A stretch of 64,000 nucleotides of DNA from Bacillota bacterium (GTDB lineage Bacteria; Bacillota; Clostridia; Christensenellales; SZUA-584), in the NCBI GenBank assembly GCA_023415795.1, contig JAEZJG010000004.1, forward strand, positions 12,336 to 76,335, given 5' to 3'. Made by a program: the position numbers and the translations under genes. This document shows positions 52,350 through 61,552 of this stretch, piece by piece. Under the pieces are notes generated by a model, which worked only from the letters and a program-made list of their open reading frames with translations, did not search any database and was not told the DNA's origin. The stretch's first letter is position 1. Each line of letters opens with the position of its first letter.

Positions 52350-53552
52350 TTATTTGTTGTCTCTTTTGCTGTAGCATTCGGGCAACGCCGCGTACACCGC
52401 CGCGCACTTCACAAGGTCTGCCTTCCAGGTCTTCTCGTTGGGCGCATGCGCCTGCGCTTCCTTGCCGGGGCCGAAGCCGATGCACGGTATGCCGTAGCGT
52501 CCCATGATGGAAACGCCGTTGGTCGAGAACGTCCACTTGTCCACGAGCGGTGTGCCGTACATACCCTCATAAGCCTCAACCATGGCCGTTGTGGTAATGT
52601 GGTCCGCCGGGGAAACCCATGTCGGGAAGTAGCAGTCGGTCGGGTATACAAGGCCGGTGTAGGCCGGGCGGTCATACTTGTACATGGACACCACCGCTTC
52701 GTACTTCTGCACGGAGGGCAATGCTCTGATCTCTTCCAGCGCAGACTGGTAGGTCTCGCCGTCCGTCAGGCGACGGTCGATGGAAATGGCGCAGCTGTCT
52801 GCCACCGCGCAGCGCGACGGAGAGGTAAAGAAAATTTCCGAAACGGCCAGCGTGCCCTTGCCGAGGAACGGATCGAAGTGCAGCCTCTCGTTGAGTTCCT
52901 TGACTTCCGCCAATATCTCGCCCATCTTGTAGATCGCGTTATCGCCGCGCTCCGGAGCGCTGCCGTGGCAGGAGATGCCCTTCACGTCCACGCGGATCTC
53001 CATGCGTCCGCGCTGTCCGCGATAGATGTTGCCGTCCGTCGGCTCGGTGATGACAACGAACTCCGGACGCACCTTGTCTTCAGCGATGATGTATTGCCAG
53101 CACAGACCGTCGCAGTCTTCTTCCTGCACTGTGCCCGTCACGAGCACCTTGTAGCCCGCCAGCAGACCCTGATCCTTCATGATCTTCGCGCCGTACACCG
53201 CGCTGACGATGCCGCCCAGCTGGTCGGAAGCGCCTCTGCCGCCGATCTCTGTCTCCGTCTCGAAGCCCTGATAAGGATCGAACGTCCAGTTGGCGATGTT
53301 GCCGATGCCCACGGTGTCGATGTGCGCGTCGTAAGCGATGATCTTGTCGCCGTCGCCCATGTAGCCAAGAATGTTGCCCATCGGATCGATCTCAACCTTG
53401 TCGAAGCCTAAGTCTTCCATTTCCTTTTTGATGCGCAGCACCACCTGCTCTTCGCCCGCGCTCTCGCCCGGAATCGCGATCAGGTCTCTCAGAAACTTTG
53501 TCATCGAGGCTTCATAGCCCTCAGCCGCCTGCTTGATCAATGAAAAATCCAT
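52350..53552 (-). CDS. ygeY: YgeY M20-family peptidase/deacylase
   Basis: 400 residues. Zinc ligands in AYDAHIDTVG, GRGASDQLGGIVSA, VQEEDCDGLCW and TEPTDGN; dimer domain with CHGSAPERGDNAIY. Hydrolyses an amide bond; in the cluster it should free diaminopropionate from a ureido or acyl intermediate. First gene of the leftward operon. Confidence 0.9.
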   Translation of the reverse strand: MDFSLIKQAAEGYEASMTKFLRDLIAIPGESAGEEQVVLRIKKEMEDLGFDKVEIDPMGNILGYMGDGDKIIAYDAHIDTVGIGNIANWTFDPYQGFETETEIGGRGASDQLGGIVSAVYGAKIMKDQGLLAGYKVLVTGTVQEEDCDGLCWQYIIAEDKVRPEFVVITEPTDGNIYRGQRGRMEIRVDVKGISCHGSAPERGDNAIYKMGEILAEVKELNERLHFDPFLGKGTLAVSEIFFTSPSRCAVADSCAISIDRRLTDGETYQSALEEIRALPSVQKYEAVVSMYKYDRPAYTGLVYPTDCYFPTWVSPADHITTTAMVEAYEGMYGTPLVDKWTFSTNGVSIMGRYGIPCIGFGPGKEAQAHAPNEKTWKADLVKCAAVYAALPECYSKRDNK

Positions 53553-53588
53553 TTTAAAATATCCTTTCGTGTTTTTACAATATACAAT

Positions 53589-53610
53589 AGGGCAATATTA
53601 ATATTGCCCT
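53589..53610 (-). promoter_or_regulatory. 22-base perfect palindrome in the ygeY leader
   Basis: AGGGCAATATTAATATTGCCCT, self-complementary throughout; as RNA a 9-base-pair hairpin with loop UUAA, about 40 bases before the ygeY start. It may be an operator for the cluster regulator or an RNA control hairpin. No T-run follows. Confidence 0.6.
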
Positions 53611-53722
53611 AACCCATGCAGATGTGTTACTATTTGAACTGTATATCCATTCGTCGTGCGCATTTGTCACCCAACTCCGTATATACAAAAATTTTTTATT
53701 CCCTAAATAATTTTGTAATTTG

Positions 53723-53751
53723 AATGTACCACTTTTATTGCGCTTTGTCAA
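53723..53751 (-). promoter_or_regulatory. promoter of the purine cluster
   Basis: On the minus strand TTGACA (53751-53746), 17 bases, TACATT (53728-53723), leaving a leader of about 165 bases before ygeY. The leader has TGTATAT pairing with ATATACA over about 35 bases and the palindrome at 53589-53610. The rest of the gap, to 53935, is AT-rich with no gene. Confidence 0.65.
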
Positions 53752-53935
53752 ACGCTTGAGAGGCAGTATCAAAAATTTTTTTGATGATTGTTTGGGATGG
53801 GGTGTGGGGATAAGGGGAGATAATTTAATTAAGTAAAAGGTTTAGATGAACTAACCAAAATATAATTTACTATTTGGCTTTTAACTAATTATTATTTAGA
53901 AATACAATTGTGTTTTTGTCGAAACATTTATAAAT

Positions 53936-55135
53936 TCATGATGCTCGATTTCGTAATTCTAAGTACCTAACAAAGCTATCTGACATATAGTCATCTGGCA
54001 AATTACTAACATTAGTTATCTCCTGCATATATGCTATATGTTTCCGTTCGACTTTAGTGTTGAATTCAATTCTGCCATTATTATTTATGGTTATTAGGTT
54101 TTCATCAAACATTTTGTGATGATTTTCACATAACCATAATCCATTATGTCCATTGATAGCGTGTTGTAGTTTTGCTTCTAAAGGCATAGCTGTTTGTTTT
54201 TTAATATCAGCAACTGCCCAAACATGTGCGCCTTGAATTAACTCTGGTAATTCACAATTACAAAAAGCACAATGTTTACTACCTAACCTATCAAGCAAAT
54301 TGAATATATACCTTGGAGACCTCAAACTGTTATTTTCCAAGAAAGCTTGTCTTTCAAGTTGCATATCAGTAGGTTTAACGTCTATAATCCCCATCATTTT
54401 GATAACATTTAGACATGTCGCCGGCAACTCCTTCAAATCTTGCTCTAAAACTTCATAAAGTGTAATTATATCATTATTACGAGCGAGCAGCGATAAAGCG
54501 TAGCAGATCATGCTGGTTTCGTACTTATTTGCTCCATAGGTTTTTCCATACACATCATAAGTTTTAAGACCACTTTTTGTTATGTATGTTGAGTTATTGC
54601 TTCGATTTTGACCAGAATTTACCCGTCTTGTCATCATTATATCTTCAATTGAATTAAAGATATTTATTCTTCCTCTTAAAACATGGTCTACATTTAGAAA
54701 TTTAAAGCCTATAGTACGCATTAATCTGTACATCAAGATGTGATATTCAGTTTCTGGATTACCATTCACATTAAGAAAATAATAGTAAAGATCCTTCTTT
54801 GGGTATGGATTAGTATAGTACATATTAAAGGCTGTGGCGACACTCTGAACGCTTGAGTTCCTACCTCCGATTTCCTTTTCCGAAAATGTTATATAAATAA
54901 CAGAGTCTTTGTATTGAAGAATAGCTATACGTCCTTTATTATATGTTGGATCTAAAAACTCATCATAGTAATCATTATCGACATACTCGTAAGTGAATTT
55001 CCGCAAACCAGTTATTCTATAGCACACATCATTGAGAATGATCGGTGTTACCACATCACAGAAATAAACACCAGTTACCTTTGACTTTTGCAGATTTTTT
55101 TTAATAATAAAATGCGGTTCTTCTCTATATGTCAT
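53936..55135 (-). CDS. HNH restriction endonuclease
   Basis: 399 residues. The C-terminal part has an HNH_2-type nuclease: HCAFCNCELPELIQGAHVWA with zinc cysteines, then NGHNGLWLCENHHKMFDEN. Cuts DNA, with the methyltransferase upstream protecting the host. It starts inside the methyltransferase gene (overlap of 11 bases), so expression is coupled, with no good SD of its own. AT-rich, as is its partner; likely horizontally gained. Confidence 0.82.
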   Translation of the reverse strand: MTYREEPHFIIKKNLQKSKVTGVYFCDVVTPIILNDVCYRITGLRKFTYEYVDNDYYDEFLDPTYNKGRIAILQYKDSVIYITFSEKEIGGRNSSVQSVATAFNMYYTNPYPKKDLYYYFLNVNGNPETEYHILMYRLMRTIGFKFLNVDHVLRGRINIFNSIEDIMMTRRVNSGQNRSNNSTYITKSGLKTYDVYGKTYGANKYETSMICYALSLLARNNDIITLYEVLEQDLKELPATCLNVIKMMGIIDVKPTDMQLERQAFLENNSLRSPRYIFNLLDRLGSKHCAFCNCELPELIQGAHVWAVADIKKQTAMPLEAKLQHAINGHNGLWLCENHHKMFDENLITINNNGRIEFNTKVERKHIAYMQEITNVSNLPDDYMSDSFVRYLELRNRAS

Positions 55136-56984
55136 AATTTACAATTAGCACTTCCTTTCTTCTGCTTCCCGAAATACCGATTATATTTCCTAAATCTATT
55201 ACACGATAATTCCTTTTGGAAATCCAATTTGCTAGATGTTGGTTTACAATTCCACGGTGTTCAAGAACATAAGATATCATAAAAGATATACCTCTATCTG
55301 TAAGGCCATCTGCAAATTTAAACATATCCTTTTCTAATTCTTCATTCCAACCATTAAATCCTCTTTTTCCATCATTATACGAACCTGTTGTAAGTTTATA
55401 GGGTGGATCCATGTAAACGAAACATGAAGGATTTAAGTCTTTTGCAAGTTCTAAATAATTCATAGATCGAAACTCATAATTATATTCTTTTATTCTTCTT
55501 GAAAAGCTTATCATTTTTTCTAAGACTTTATCGTTGAACCACCTCATACCAACCGGGTTGTTGAATTCATGTTTACTATTAAATCTTATTTGTTGTTGAT
55601 ATCCGTAAAGAATGAGCGTAAACAATAGCCTAGTGTCTCGTACTTCAATAGGTAGAGAATTATAATATCCCCTTGCCTTTTGATATGCTTCTGTATCGCC
55701 TTTTATTAAGGCGAATTTTTTAATCATCCTTCTTATGTAAAGCAAGTATTGATTAGTATCATAATGTTTAAAAGATGCAACTAAATCTTTTACAAAGTAA
55801 TTTAAATCATTATATATTACCTTAGGTGCTTCCAAATTAATACCAACATTAAAACCTCCTCCAAAAGCATCAATGAAAGTTGTAAACTCTTTTGGTAAAT
55901 AATTAATAATATCTTCAACAATCTTAGCTTTACTACCTATATAATTAAGTGGAGATTCATAGTAAATCTTGTCTTTTGGTTTCATCTCAACAAAAAATAA
56001 ATATTCAAAATGCTCTTTCTCATTTTGTGATTTCCAGTTTTGATACTTTTTGTATGATATTTTCTTAAAAAGATACGTTTCCGGTTTTCCATACCTCTTC
56101 ATTGAAGCTTCAATGAATTCTTTCGACATAAAACCATCATTATTATAACTGAAAACAACATATTTTGCCTGTGTTTTAGCCATTACCTTATCAAATAGAA
56201 TGTGAGCATTGTACTCTTTTGACCAATCTGAACGCAATGGTGCAGTACTTCTAGACCCTGTAATCTTACTTATTGTAGGATTGTCATTAAGAATAAGCGT
56301 TTCCAACAAATGGTATTGTGTTCCATACTGGTTTTGCGTATATGGCGGGTCCAAATATAAAATATCACACTCAATATTGGCAATAATATCTTCAATTTTC
56401 TCATTATATATTTTTGTTAATGAGCAAGATGATTGTTTAGCATCTACCTTATTGAATATTATTCTTTTTGTCGATCTTGGATCCCACTTTTTTAAGAAGG
56501 CACCGTAAACACCAGCAGTATTCGAAACAAACGATACAGAATCTATTAAACATGCAAGTAAATAAGTGTATTCATTATCAGTAATAAGTTTTTCTATTTT
56601 CCACTGCTCAATCTGATCTCGGAAATAATCTATTCTTCCAGCATTCTCAGCTGTAAAATACATCCTATTCGATCCGCCAGGGGAATAATTATTATACATA
56701 AAACCCTGAATAATATTTTCGTTATTGTTTAAATATTCAAATGGGTCGAAGGGTAAACGACTAAAGGAGCATAGCGGTGCAACTATTCTTCCCTTAGCAT
56801 ATATAACACACCAAGATAGGTTATCGTTTATTATTAAATCAAACCAGCTTTTAAAATAATCAGCAACAGAACCTGAACCACAAAAGGCATCAAAAAAGAC
56901 TAGACCTTTCCTAAGTAAATTCTGGCTTTCCAGTAAATTCTCAATCATCCCCAAAATTGATTCTTTGTTCCCCAAAAATCTCAT
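55125..56984 (-). CDS. double-domain DNA adenine methyltransferase
   Basis: 619 residues with two Dam-family (MT-D12) domains in one chain. The first, residues about 1-330, has FLGNKESIL, DAFCGSGSVADYF and LDPPYTQNQYGTQ; the second, about 340-619, has NYIGSKAKIVEDI, DAFGGGFNVGI and MDPPYKLTTGSYND. Two different domains suggest methylation of each strand of an asymmetric site, as in M.FokI (similar length). Partner of the HNH nuclease downstream. AT-rich against a GC-rich background. Confidence 0.88.
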   Translation of the reverse strand: MRFLGNKESILGMIENLLESQNLLRKGLVFFDAFCGSGSVADYFKSWFDLIINDNLSWCVIYAKGRIVAPLCSFSRLPFDPFEYLNNNENIIQGFMYNNYSPGGSNRMYFTAENAGRIDYFRDQIEQWKIEKLITDNEYTYLLACLIDSVSFVSNTAGVYGAFLKKWDPRSTKRIIFNKVDAKQSSCSLTKIYNEKIEDIIANIECDILYLDPPYTQNQYGTQYHLLETLILNDNPTISKITGSRSTAPLRSDWSKEYNAHILFDKVMAKTQAKYVVFSYNNDGFMSKEFIEASMKRYGKPETYLFKKISYKKYQNWKSQNEKEHFEYLFFVEMKPKDKIYYESPLNYIGSKAKIVEDIINYLPKEFTTFIDAFGGGFNVGINLEAPKVIYNDLNYFVKDLVASFKHYDTNQYLLYIRRMIKKFALIKGDTEAYQKARGYYNSLPIEVRDTRLLFTLILYGYQQQIRFNSKHEFNNPVGMRWFNDKVLEKMISFSRRIKEYNYEFRSMNYLELAKDLNPSCFVYMDPPYKLTTGSYNDGKRGFNGWNEELEKDMFKFADGLTDRGISFMISYVLEHRGIVNQHLANWISKRNYRVIDLGNIIGISGSRRKEVLIVNYDI

Positions 56985-57346
56985 GAAGTCAATCCACCAA
57001 AGTTTTTTATTTGTACAAATCTGTTATGCATGTCCATTGAAATAATTATATATTTCACTTATCCCCATTTAGGTACATCAATCATTGCTAAATAAAACCA
57101 ATATTCTGGCCTTTAAGACTATGATGTATATCACCTCTAATATCTTGCTTGACACATATCAAGAATTATTACATATTTCGACTCATAGAACAACTAAGAC
57201 TCTCACAAAAATACAATTGAGAAATATTGCATGTGAATAGCACAGCGAAGCATCCCCCGTGGCGTGCTATGCACGTGGGATTCCTCGCAGGCTCGGAATG
57301 ACGGTATGTTGGGTTGGTGCGCTCATGCAGAGCGCAGCAATGTTTC
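56985..57346. other. AT-rich leader and repeat remnant
   Basis: The left part is AT-rich and must carry the methyltransferase promoter; no regulator (C protein) ORF is evident. The right part (about 57235-57345) is GC-rich with a CCGAGCCTGCGAGGAATC-like stretch on the minus strand that recurs near 49812-49830. No gene seen. Confidence 0.45.
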
Positions 57347-57787
57347 TCAGAACGCGATACGCGGTACTTCGCTTTCCTTTAAATTCATAGACATGTTCCA
57401 AATATAAGCGCTGCCCTTGACGATTCGGAATATGGATAGCCGCGTGTCCACGCCTGCCACCTCCATATTGTTCAACAGCCATGCGCGTTCCTCATACAGC
57501 CTTTTTTCCAGCTCGGCGTCATGAAGCTCCTCAACAATGCCTGTTACACGCAGCATCTCAAAGTTTGGTTTATCCGCGTTGCGTATGAAGCCCGCCTCCA
57601 CCTTGGGATTATCGCAAAACTGTTTATAAAGGCTTTTTGTAGTTCCCGTATGAAAATAGAAGCCCGTTTCATCGGCAAACCACATCCACATTCCCCGCAC
57701 GCGCGGCTGTGCATCCTCGGTGGTGGCCAGCCAGCAAGACGGGTTTTCATTCGCAAACAATAAAATTTCTTTCAACCTCTCGTCCAT
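57347..57787 (-). CDS. pyridoxamine 5'-phosphate oxidase-like flavin protein
   Basis: 146 residues. Split-barrel flavin-binding fold: SCWLATTEDAQPRVRGMWM at the start, and FYFHTGTTKSLYKQFCDNPKVEAGF, typical of PNPOx-like proteins that bind FMN or F420-like cofactors and reduce various substrates. Single domain, function unknown. AGGAGG lies before the ATG. Confidence 0.8.
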   Translation of the reverse strand: MDERLKEILLFANENPSCWLATTEDAQPRVRGMWMWFADETGFYFHTGTTKSLYKQFCDNPKVEAGFIRNADKPNFEMLRVTGIVEELHDAELEKRLYEERAWLLNNMEVAGVDTRLSIFRIVKGSAYIWNMSMNLKESEVPRIAF

Positions 57788-57889
57788 AATACGACCCTCC
57801 TGAAAAAATTTGTTAGCCTTAATGATAATACATATTCGGGCGAGCCGCTTTCAGAATACAGCCGTAAATTTGCAGAATCACGCTTTTTG

Positions 57890-58792
57890 TCACAGACGTT
57901 TAAACTGCTGCCGGTATGCGGAGGGCGTCAGCTTATACTTTTCAACAAAGCAGTTGGAAAAATAGGAGGAAGTCTTAAAGCCGCACAGCAGCGCCACCTC
58001 CGTGATGCTGATGTCATTGTGAACCAGCATATGCCGGGCTCTTTGCAGCCGGATGATATTCAGAAAATCGATGGGGCTGCTGCCCGTAATAGCTTTGAAC
58101 ACTCTGGCAAAGTGCCTAGCCGACAGGCTGGCTACCCCCGCCAGCTCCTCAATCGTGATCTTCTCCGCGAAATGGCTGTTCATGTACGTTATGGCGCGAT
58201 CCACCTCAAACCGGTCGAACAGAGGTATCGAGAGATCATCCTGAGGCAGCGTGCTCTTCAATATGAAGTGCGCTATGGAAACCGCCAAGCTGTTCAGCAG
58301 CGCACGGCTTTCCCGCGCAGGCTCGCTAACAGACAGCATAAAGCATCTGAGCAAGCCCAGCAGCTCCGGATGCGGCTTGTATACCTCTCCTTCAAACACG
58401 GGGATGGCACAGCCGTAATCCGCTGCCGCCGCTTCCAGGAACGGTTTGTCGATCATGATGGCGATGTAGCTTTGGAAGTCCTCGTCCGGCAGCTCCTGAT
58501 GGACAACATCGGGCGATATGGCACAAAGGCATTTCCCGTCGCTGAGTTCATGCATCGTCAGCTCATCACCGATTATAAAGCCATTGGTGGGATGAAAATA
58601 GTACACGAAGGAATAAGCTGGGTGCGTATGCCGGGGTGTGATGGCATAGGCGCATTGCCCGCAGGCAGGGATGAACAGGCTGACATCGGGATGCAAAAAG
58701 CAATCGATATTCTTTAGTATACTGTCCGCCATCGCCCCGTCCATGGGGCCAATCAGCTTATTCATGATTAATAGACTTTGGTTATCGATCAT
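57890..58792 (-). CDS. AraC-family transcriptional regulator
   Basis: 300 residues. N-terminal cupin-like ligand domain (about 20-150; HTHPAYSFVYYF), C-terminal pair of AraC HTH motifs (IEELAGVASLSARHFARVFK; ITEVALLCGFKTSSYFSNCF). GGAGGG lies 5 bases before ATG. The ABC amino-acid operon ends about 100 bases upstream, so it is a candidate target, though each could be independent. Confidence 0.82.
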   Translation of the reverse strand: MIDNQSLLIMNKLIGPMDGAMADSILKNIDCFLHPDVSLFIPACGQCAYAITPRHTHPAYSFVYYFHPTNGFIIGDELTMHELSDGKCLCAISPDVVHQELPDEDFQSYIAIMIDKPFLEAAAADYGCAIPVFEGEVYKPHPELLGLLRCFMLSVSEPARESRALLNSLAVSIAHFILKSTLPQDDLSIPLFDRFEVDRAITYMNSHFAEKITIEELAGVASLSARHFARVFKAITGSSPIDFLNIIRLQRARHMLVHNDISITEVALLCGFKTSSYFSNCFVEKYKLTPSAYRQQFKRL

Positions 58793-58823
58793 GCCAACCC
58801 TCCGTCCGTTATATATAATGAAA

Positions 58824-58859
58824 AGCCCCCACCCACGCCAGACGCGTCGGGAAGAGGCT
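58824..58859 (-). terminator. terminator of the amino-acid ABC operon
   Basis: On the minus strand AGCCTCTTCCC pairs with GGGTGGGGGCT (with G-U pairs) and runs into TTTTCATTATA. It lies just beyond the ATPase stop at 58895. Confidence 0.65.
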
Positions 58860-58894
58860 GATATGTCCGTTATGATGATAAACTGCGCTGCTGA

Positions 58895-59629
58895 TCAGTC
58901 CAGCACGCGCTTTAAGAATACGCGTGTTCTCTCCTGCGTCGGGTTGCCGAATATAACATCCGGCGGACCCTGCTCGGCAATCACGCCTTCGTCCATAAAC
59001 ACCACGCGGTCGGCCACGTCTCTGGCAAACGCCATCTCGTGCGTCACCACCAGCATGGTCAGTCCGCTGTGCGCGAGACCCTTCATCACCTTCAACACCT
59101 CGCCCACCATTTCGGGGTCGAGTGCGGATGTCGGCTCGTCGAACAGCAGCGCCTCAGGTTCCATCGACAGCGCCCGCGCGATAGCCACGCGCTGCTTCTG
59201 TCCGCCGGAAATCTGGCTGGGTTTGGCGTTGATGTACTGCGCCATGCCCACCTGCTCCAGATACTTCAGCGCGGTCTTCTTCGCCGTTTCAGGGTCGCGC
59301 TTTAATACCTTCACCTGCCCCACCACACAGTTGTTCAGCACCGTTAAGTTGTTGAACAGGTTGAACTGCTGAAACACCATGCCCAGCTTTGCGCGGTACT
59401 GCGCGGTGGACATGTGATCGCCCAAAATGTTCTGCCCGTGATACAGCACCTCGCCGCTTGTGGGCGTCTCCAGCAGGTTGATGCAGCGCAGCAGCGTCGA
59501 TTTGCCCGAGCCGGACGAACCGATGATGCACACCACTTCGCCCTTGCCCACTGAGAAGTCGATATCCTTGAGCACCTCGACGGAGCCGAAGCTTTTTTTC
59601 AGATGATTGATTTCAATGATGTTATCCAA
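58895..59629 (-). CDS. polar amino-acid ABC transporter ATP-binding protein
   Basis: 244 residues from TTG 59629, which follows GGAGGAG; an ATG at 59647 overlapping the permease stop is also possible (250 residues). Walker A GSSGSGKS, signature ISGGQKQR, Walker B LLFDEPTSALD, His switch VVTHEMAFARDVADRV. GlnQ/HisP type. Co-operon with the permease and binding protein. Confidence 0.9.
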   Translation of the reverse strand: MDNIIEINHLKKSFGSVEVLKDIDFSVGKGEVVCIIGSSGSGKSTLLRCINLLETPTSGEVLYHGQNILGDHMSTAQYRAKLGMVFQQFNLFNNLTVLNNCVVGQVKVLKRDPETAKKTALKYLEQVGMAQYINAKPSQISGGQKQRVAIARALSMEPEALLFDEPTSALDPEMVGEVLKVMKGLAHSGLTMLVVTHEMAFARDVADRVVFMDEGVIAEQGPPDVIFGNPTQERTRVFLKRVLD

Positions 59630-59643
59630 TGCTCTCTCCTCCG

Positions 59644-60402
59644 TCATTTAGTGACCTTGATTTCGGCTTCCGGCACCGTCTGCGAGCCGTGGATCGTAAA
59701 GGACTTGGGGCCATCCATCCGGCGTTCGATCAGGCGCAGTATGCGCGTTACCGTAAATGTCATCACGAAGTACAGCACGCAGGTGATAAAGTACACCTCA
59801 AACGGCTTATAAGTGCTTGCGTTAACCATGGATGTTTTGAAATACAGCTCCGTCACCGAGATCACCATGAGCACCGACGTATCCTTGATGTTGATGACAA
59901 ACTCGTTGCCCGTTGCGGGCATGATGTTGCGGATCGCCTGCGGCAACACCACGCTCATCATCGTTTGACCGTGGGTCATACCGATGGAGTGGGCCGCTTC
60001 AAACTGCCCCCTGTCCACCGAGAGTATACCGCCGCGCACAATCTCCGCCATGTATGCGCCCGTGTTGATGGACACGATCACGATACCGGCAATGTTGCGG
60101 TCAGGGCTGATGCCCGTCGCCGCCGCGAAGCCGTAGAACATAACCATGGCCTGCACGATCATTGGCGTACCGCGGAATACCTCGATATAGACTGTCAGTA
60201 TCGCATTGACAACCTTGAGCAATAACCGTTTAACAGGAGAGCTCTTTGCGTCCAGCGGAATCGTGCGCACAACACCGATGCCCAGTCCGATAACAAAACC
60301 GATAAGCGTACCGGTAATCGCTATCAGCAGCGTGGTACCAGCGCCCTGCAAAAACATAAATCCGTATTTTTCAACTATTCTGGCAACTGTGTCGAAGAAC
60401 AC
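59644..60402 (-). CDS. polar amino-acid ABC transporter permease
   Basis: 252 residues from GTG 60402, after GGGAGGG. About five helices with the HEQIY-type motif EVFRGTPMIVQ and the EAA loop AAHSIGMTHGQTMMSVVLPQAIR. GlnP/HisM type. The substrate is unknown. Confidence 0.9.
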   Translation of the reverse strand: MFFDTVARIVEKYGFMFLQGAGTTLLIAITGTLIGFVIGLGIGVVRTIPLDAKSSPVKRLLLKVVNAILTVYIEVFRGTPMIVQAMVMFYGFAAATGISPDRNIAGIVIVSINTGAYMAEIVRGGILSVDRGQFEAAHSIGMTHGQTMMSVVLPQAIRNIMPATGNEFVINIKDTSVLMVISVTELYFKTSMVNASTYKPFEVYFITCVLYFVMTFTVTRILRLIERRMDGPKSFTIHGSQTVPEAEIKVTK

Positions 60403-60439
60403 AATAGAGCCCTCCCGTCAATGATTCACTAAATTTGTA

Positions 60440-61345
60440 TTACGCAGCAGGCTGATTCTTGGTCGCCGCTTCCATCATCGCTTTTCTGTCGTCCTCAGAT
60501 ATAGCAGCCAACGCCTTGTTGATCGCAGCCACCAGCTCCGGGTTGCCCTTCTTGACGCCCACGGCGATAGAGGTGTCGCCCTCGGAGAGGTTGAAGCCCT
60601 TGCCGTCAGCAAACTCGATGAACACATAGGTATCCGGATCAGCAGCCATAGCAGATTCGCCTTCCGGCTTCTCGCTCACATAGCCGTCGATGATGCCGGA
60701 GGATAGCGCCACACGCATCGCGGTGAAGTCCTTCATGGCTTCCTGCTGTACGACGCCTGTGATCTGGCCGATCTTGTCGTAGTGATACGTTCCCAGCTGA
60801 GCGGTAATCTTCGCGCCAGAGAAGTCGGCCAGGCTGGTTGCGCCTTCAAATGCGCTGCCCTTCTTGACCACCATGCCCAGCACGATGTCTTCGCGATAGT
60901 AGCTGTCCGAGAAATCAATGGACTCTTTACGCTCGTCCGTGGGAGACATGCCCGCAATGATCGCGTCGATAACGCCGGACTCAAGAGCAGGGATCAAGCC
61001 GTCCCACGAGGTGGGCACGATAACCAGCTCGCGGCCAAGGCCTTCCGCCACCTTCTTGGCGATCTCAACGTCGTAGCCGCCCGCGAACTGTCCGGCTTCC
61101 AGCGCCACCGCGCCGTTGCTGTCATCCATCTGCGTCCAGTTGTACGGCGGATAAGCGCACTCCATACCCACAACAAAGGGCTTGGCAGCCGCCTCTTCCG
61201 TAGCGGCGGGTGTCTCTTCGTCGGCGGGCGCAGCAGGCGCCTCGGTTGCCGCAGGCTCAGAGGTCTGGGGTGCGTTGCTGCCGCAGCCGGCAAAAGCAGC
61301 CGCAACCATCACAACAACCAACATTAAAAGCGTCAGTTTCTTCAT
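60440..61345 (-). CDS. polar amino-acid-binding lipoprotein
   Basis: 301 residues. Lipobox AFAGCG, an Ala/Pro/Glu linker (23-55), then the SBP_bac_3 fold (VGMECAYPPYNW, GLIPALESGVIDAIIAGMSP, TDERKESIDFSDSYY). Captures a polar amino acid outside. First of the ABC operon. The leader (61346-61552) has AAACACC/GGTGTTT repeats but no T-box core. Confidence 0.9.
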   Translation of the reverse strand: MKKLTLLMLVVVMVAAAFAGCGSNAPQTSEPAATEAPAAPADEETPAATEEAAAKPFVVGMECAYPPYNWTQMDDSNGAVALEAGQFAGGYDVEIAKKVAEGLGRELVIVPTSWDGLIPALESGVIDAIIAGMSPTDERKESIDFSDSYYREDIVLGMVVKKGSAFEGATSLADFSGAKITAQLGTYHYDKIGQITGVVQQEAMKDFTAMRVALSSGIIDGYVSEKPEGESAMAADPDTYVFIEFADGKGFNLSEGDTSIAVGVKKGNPELVAAINKALAAISEDDRKAMMEAATKNQPAA

Positions 61346-61552
61346 TAGTTTTCCTCTCCTTAATATGAATAATTTATTTCGCTAAACCTGATAAACACCA
61401 TTAGTGAGACTCGTATACTATAAGTTATCAAAAAATCGGGTGTTTAGCAAGAACATATATAGCGTCACAGCGAATTAAGCGATTGGAAAATATCGCTTTC
61501 ACTGCAACACCCTTAAAGCCAGACAGCGTTGTCCGGCAGATATGCTTATCTT

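Noticed and set aside
57865..57890. CCGTAAA as a second purine aptamer
   Set aside because: Only the loop-like heptamer is present; no P1/P2 pairing or J2/3 consensus surrounds it. The same holds for other stray CCGTAAA matches inside genes.
61346..61552. Possible T-box leader before the amino-acid ABC operon
   Set aside because: AAACACC/GGTGTTT repeats pair, but the T-box core GGGTGGNACCGCG is absent and no terminator is seen.
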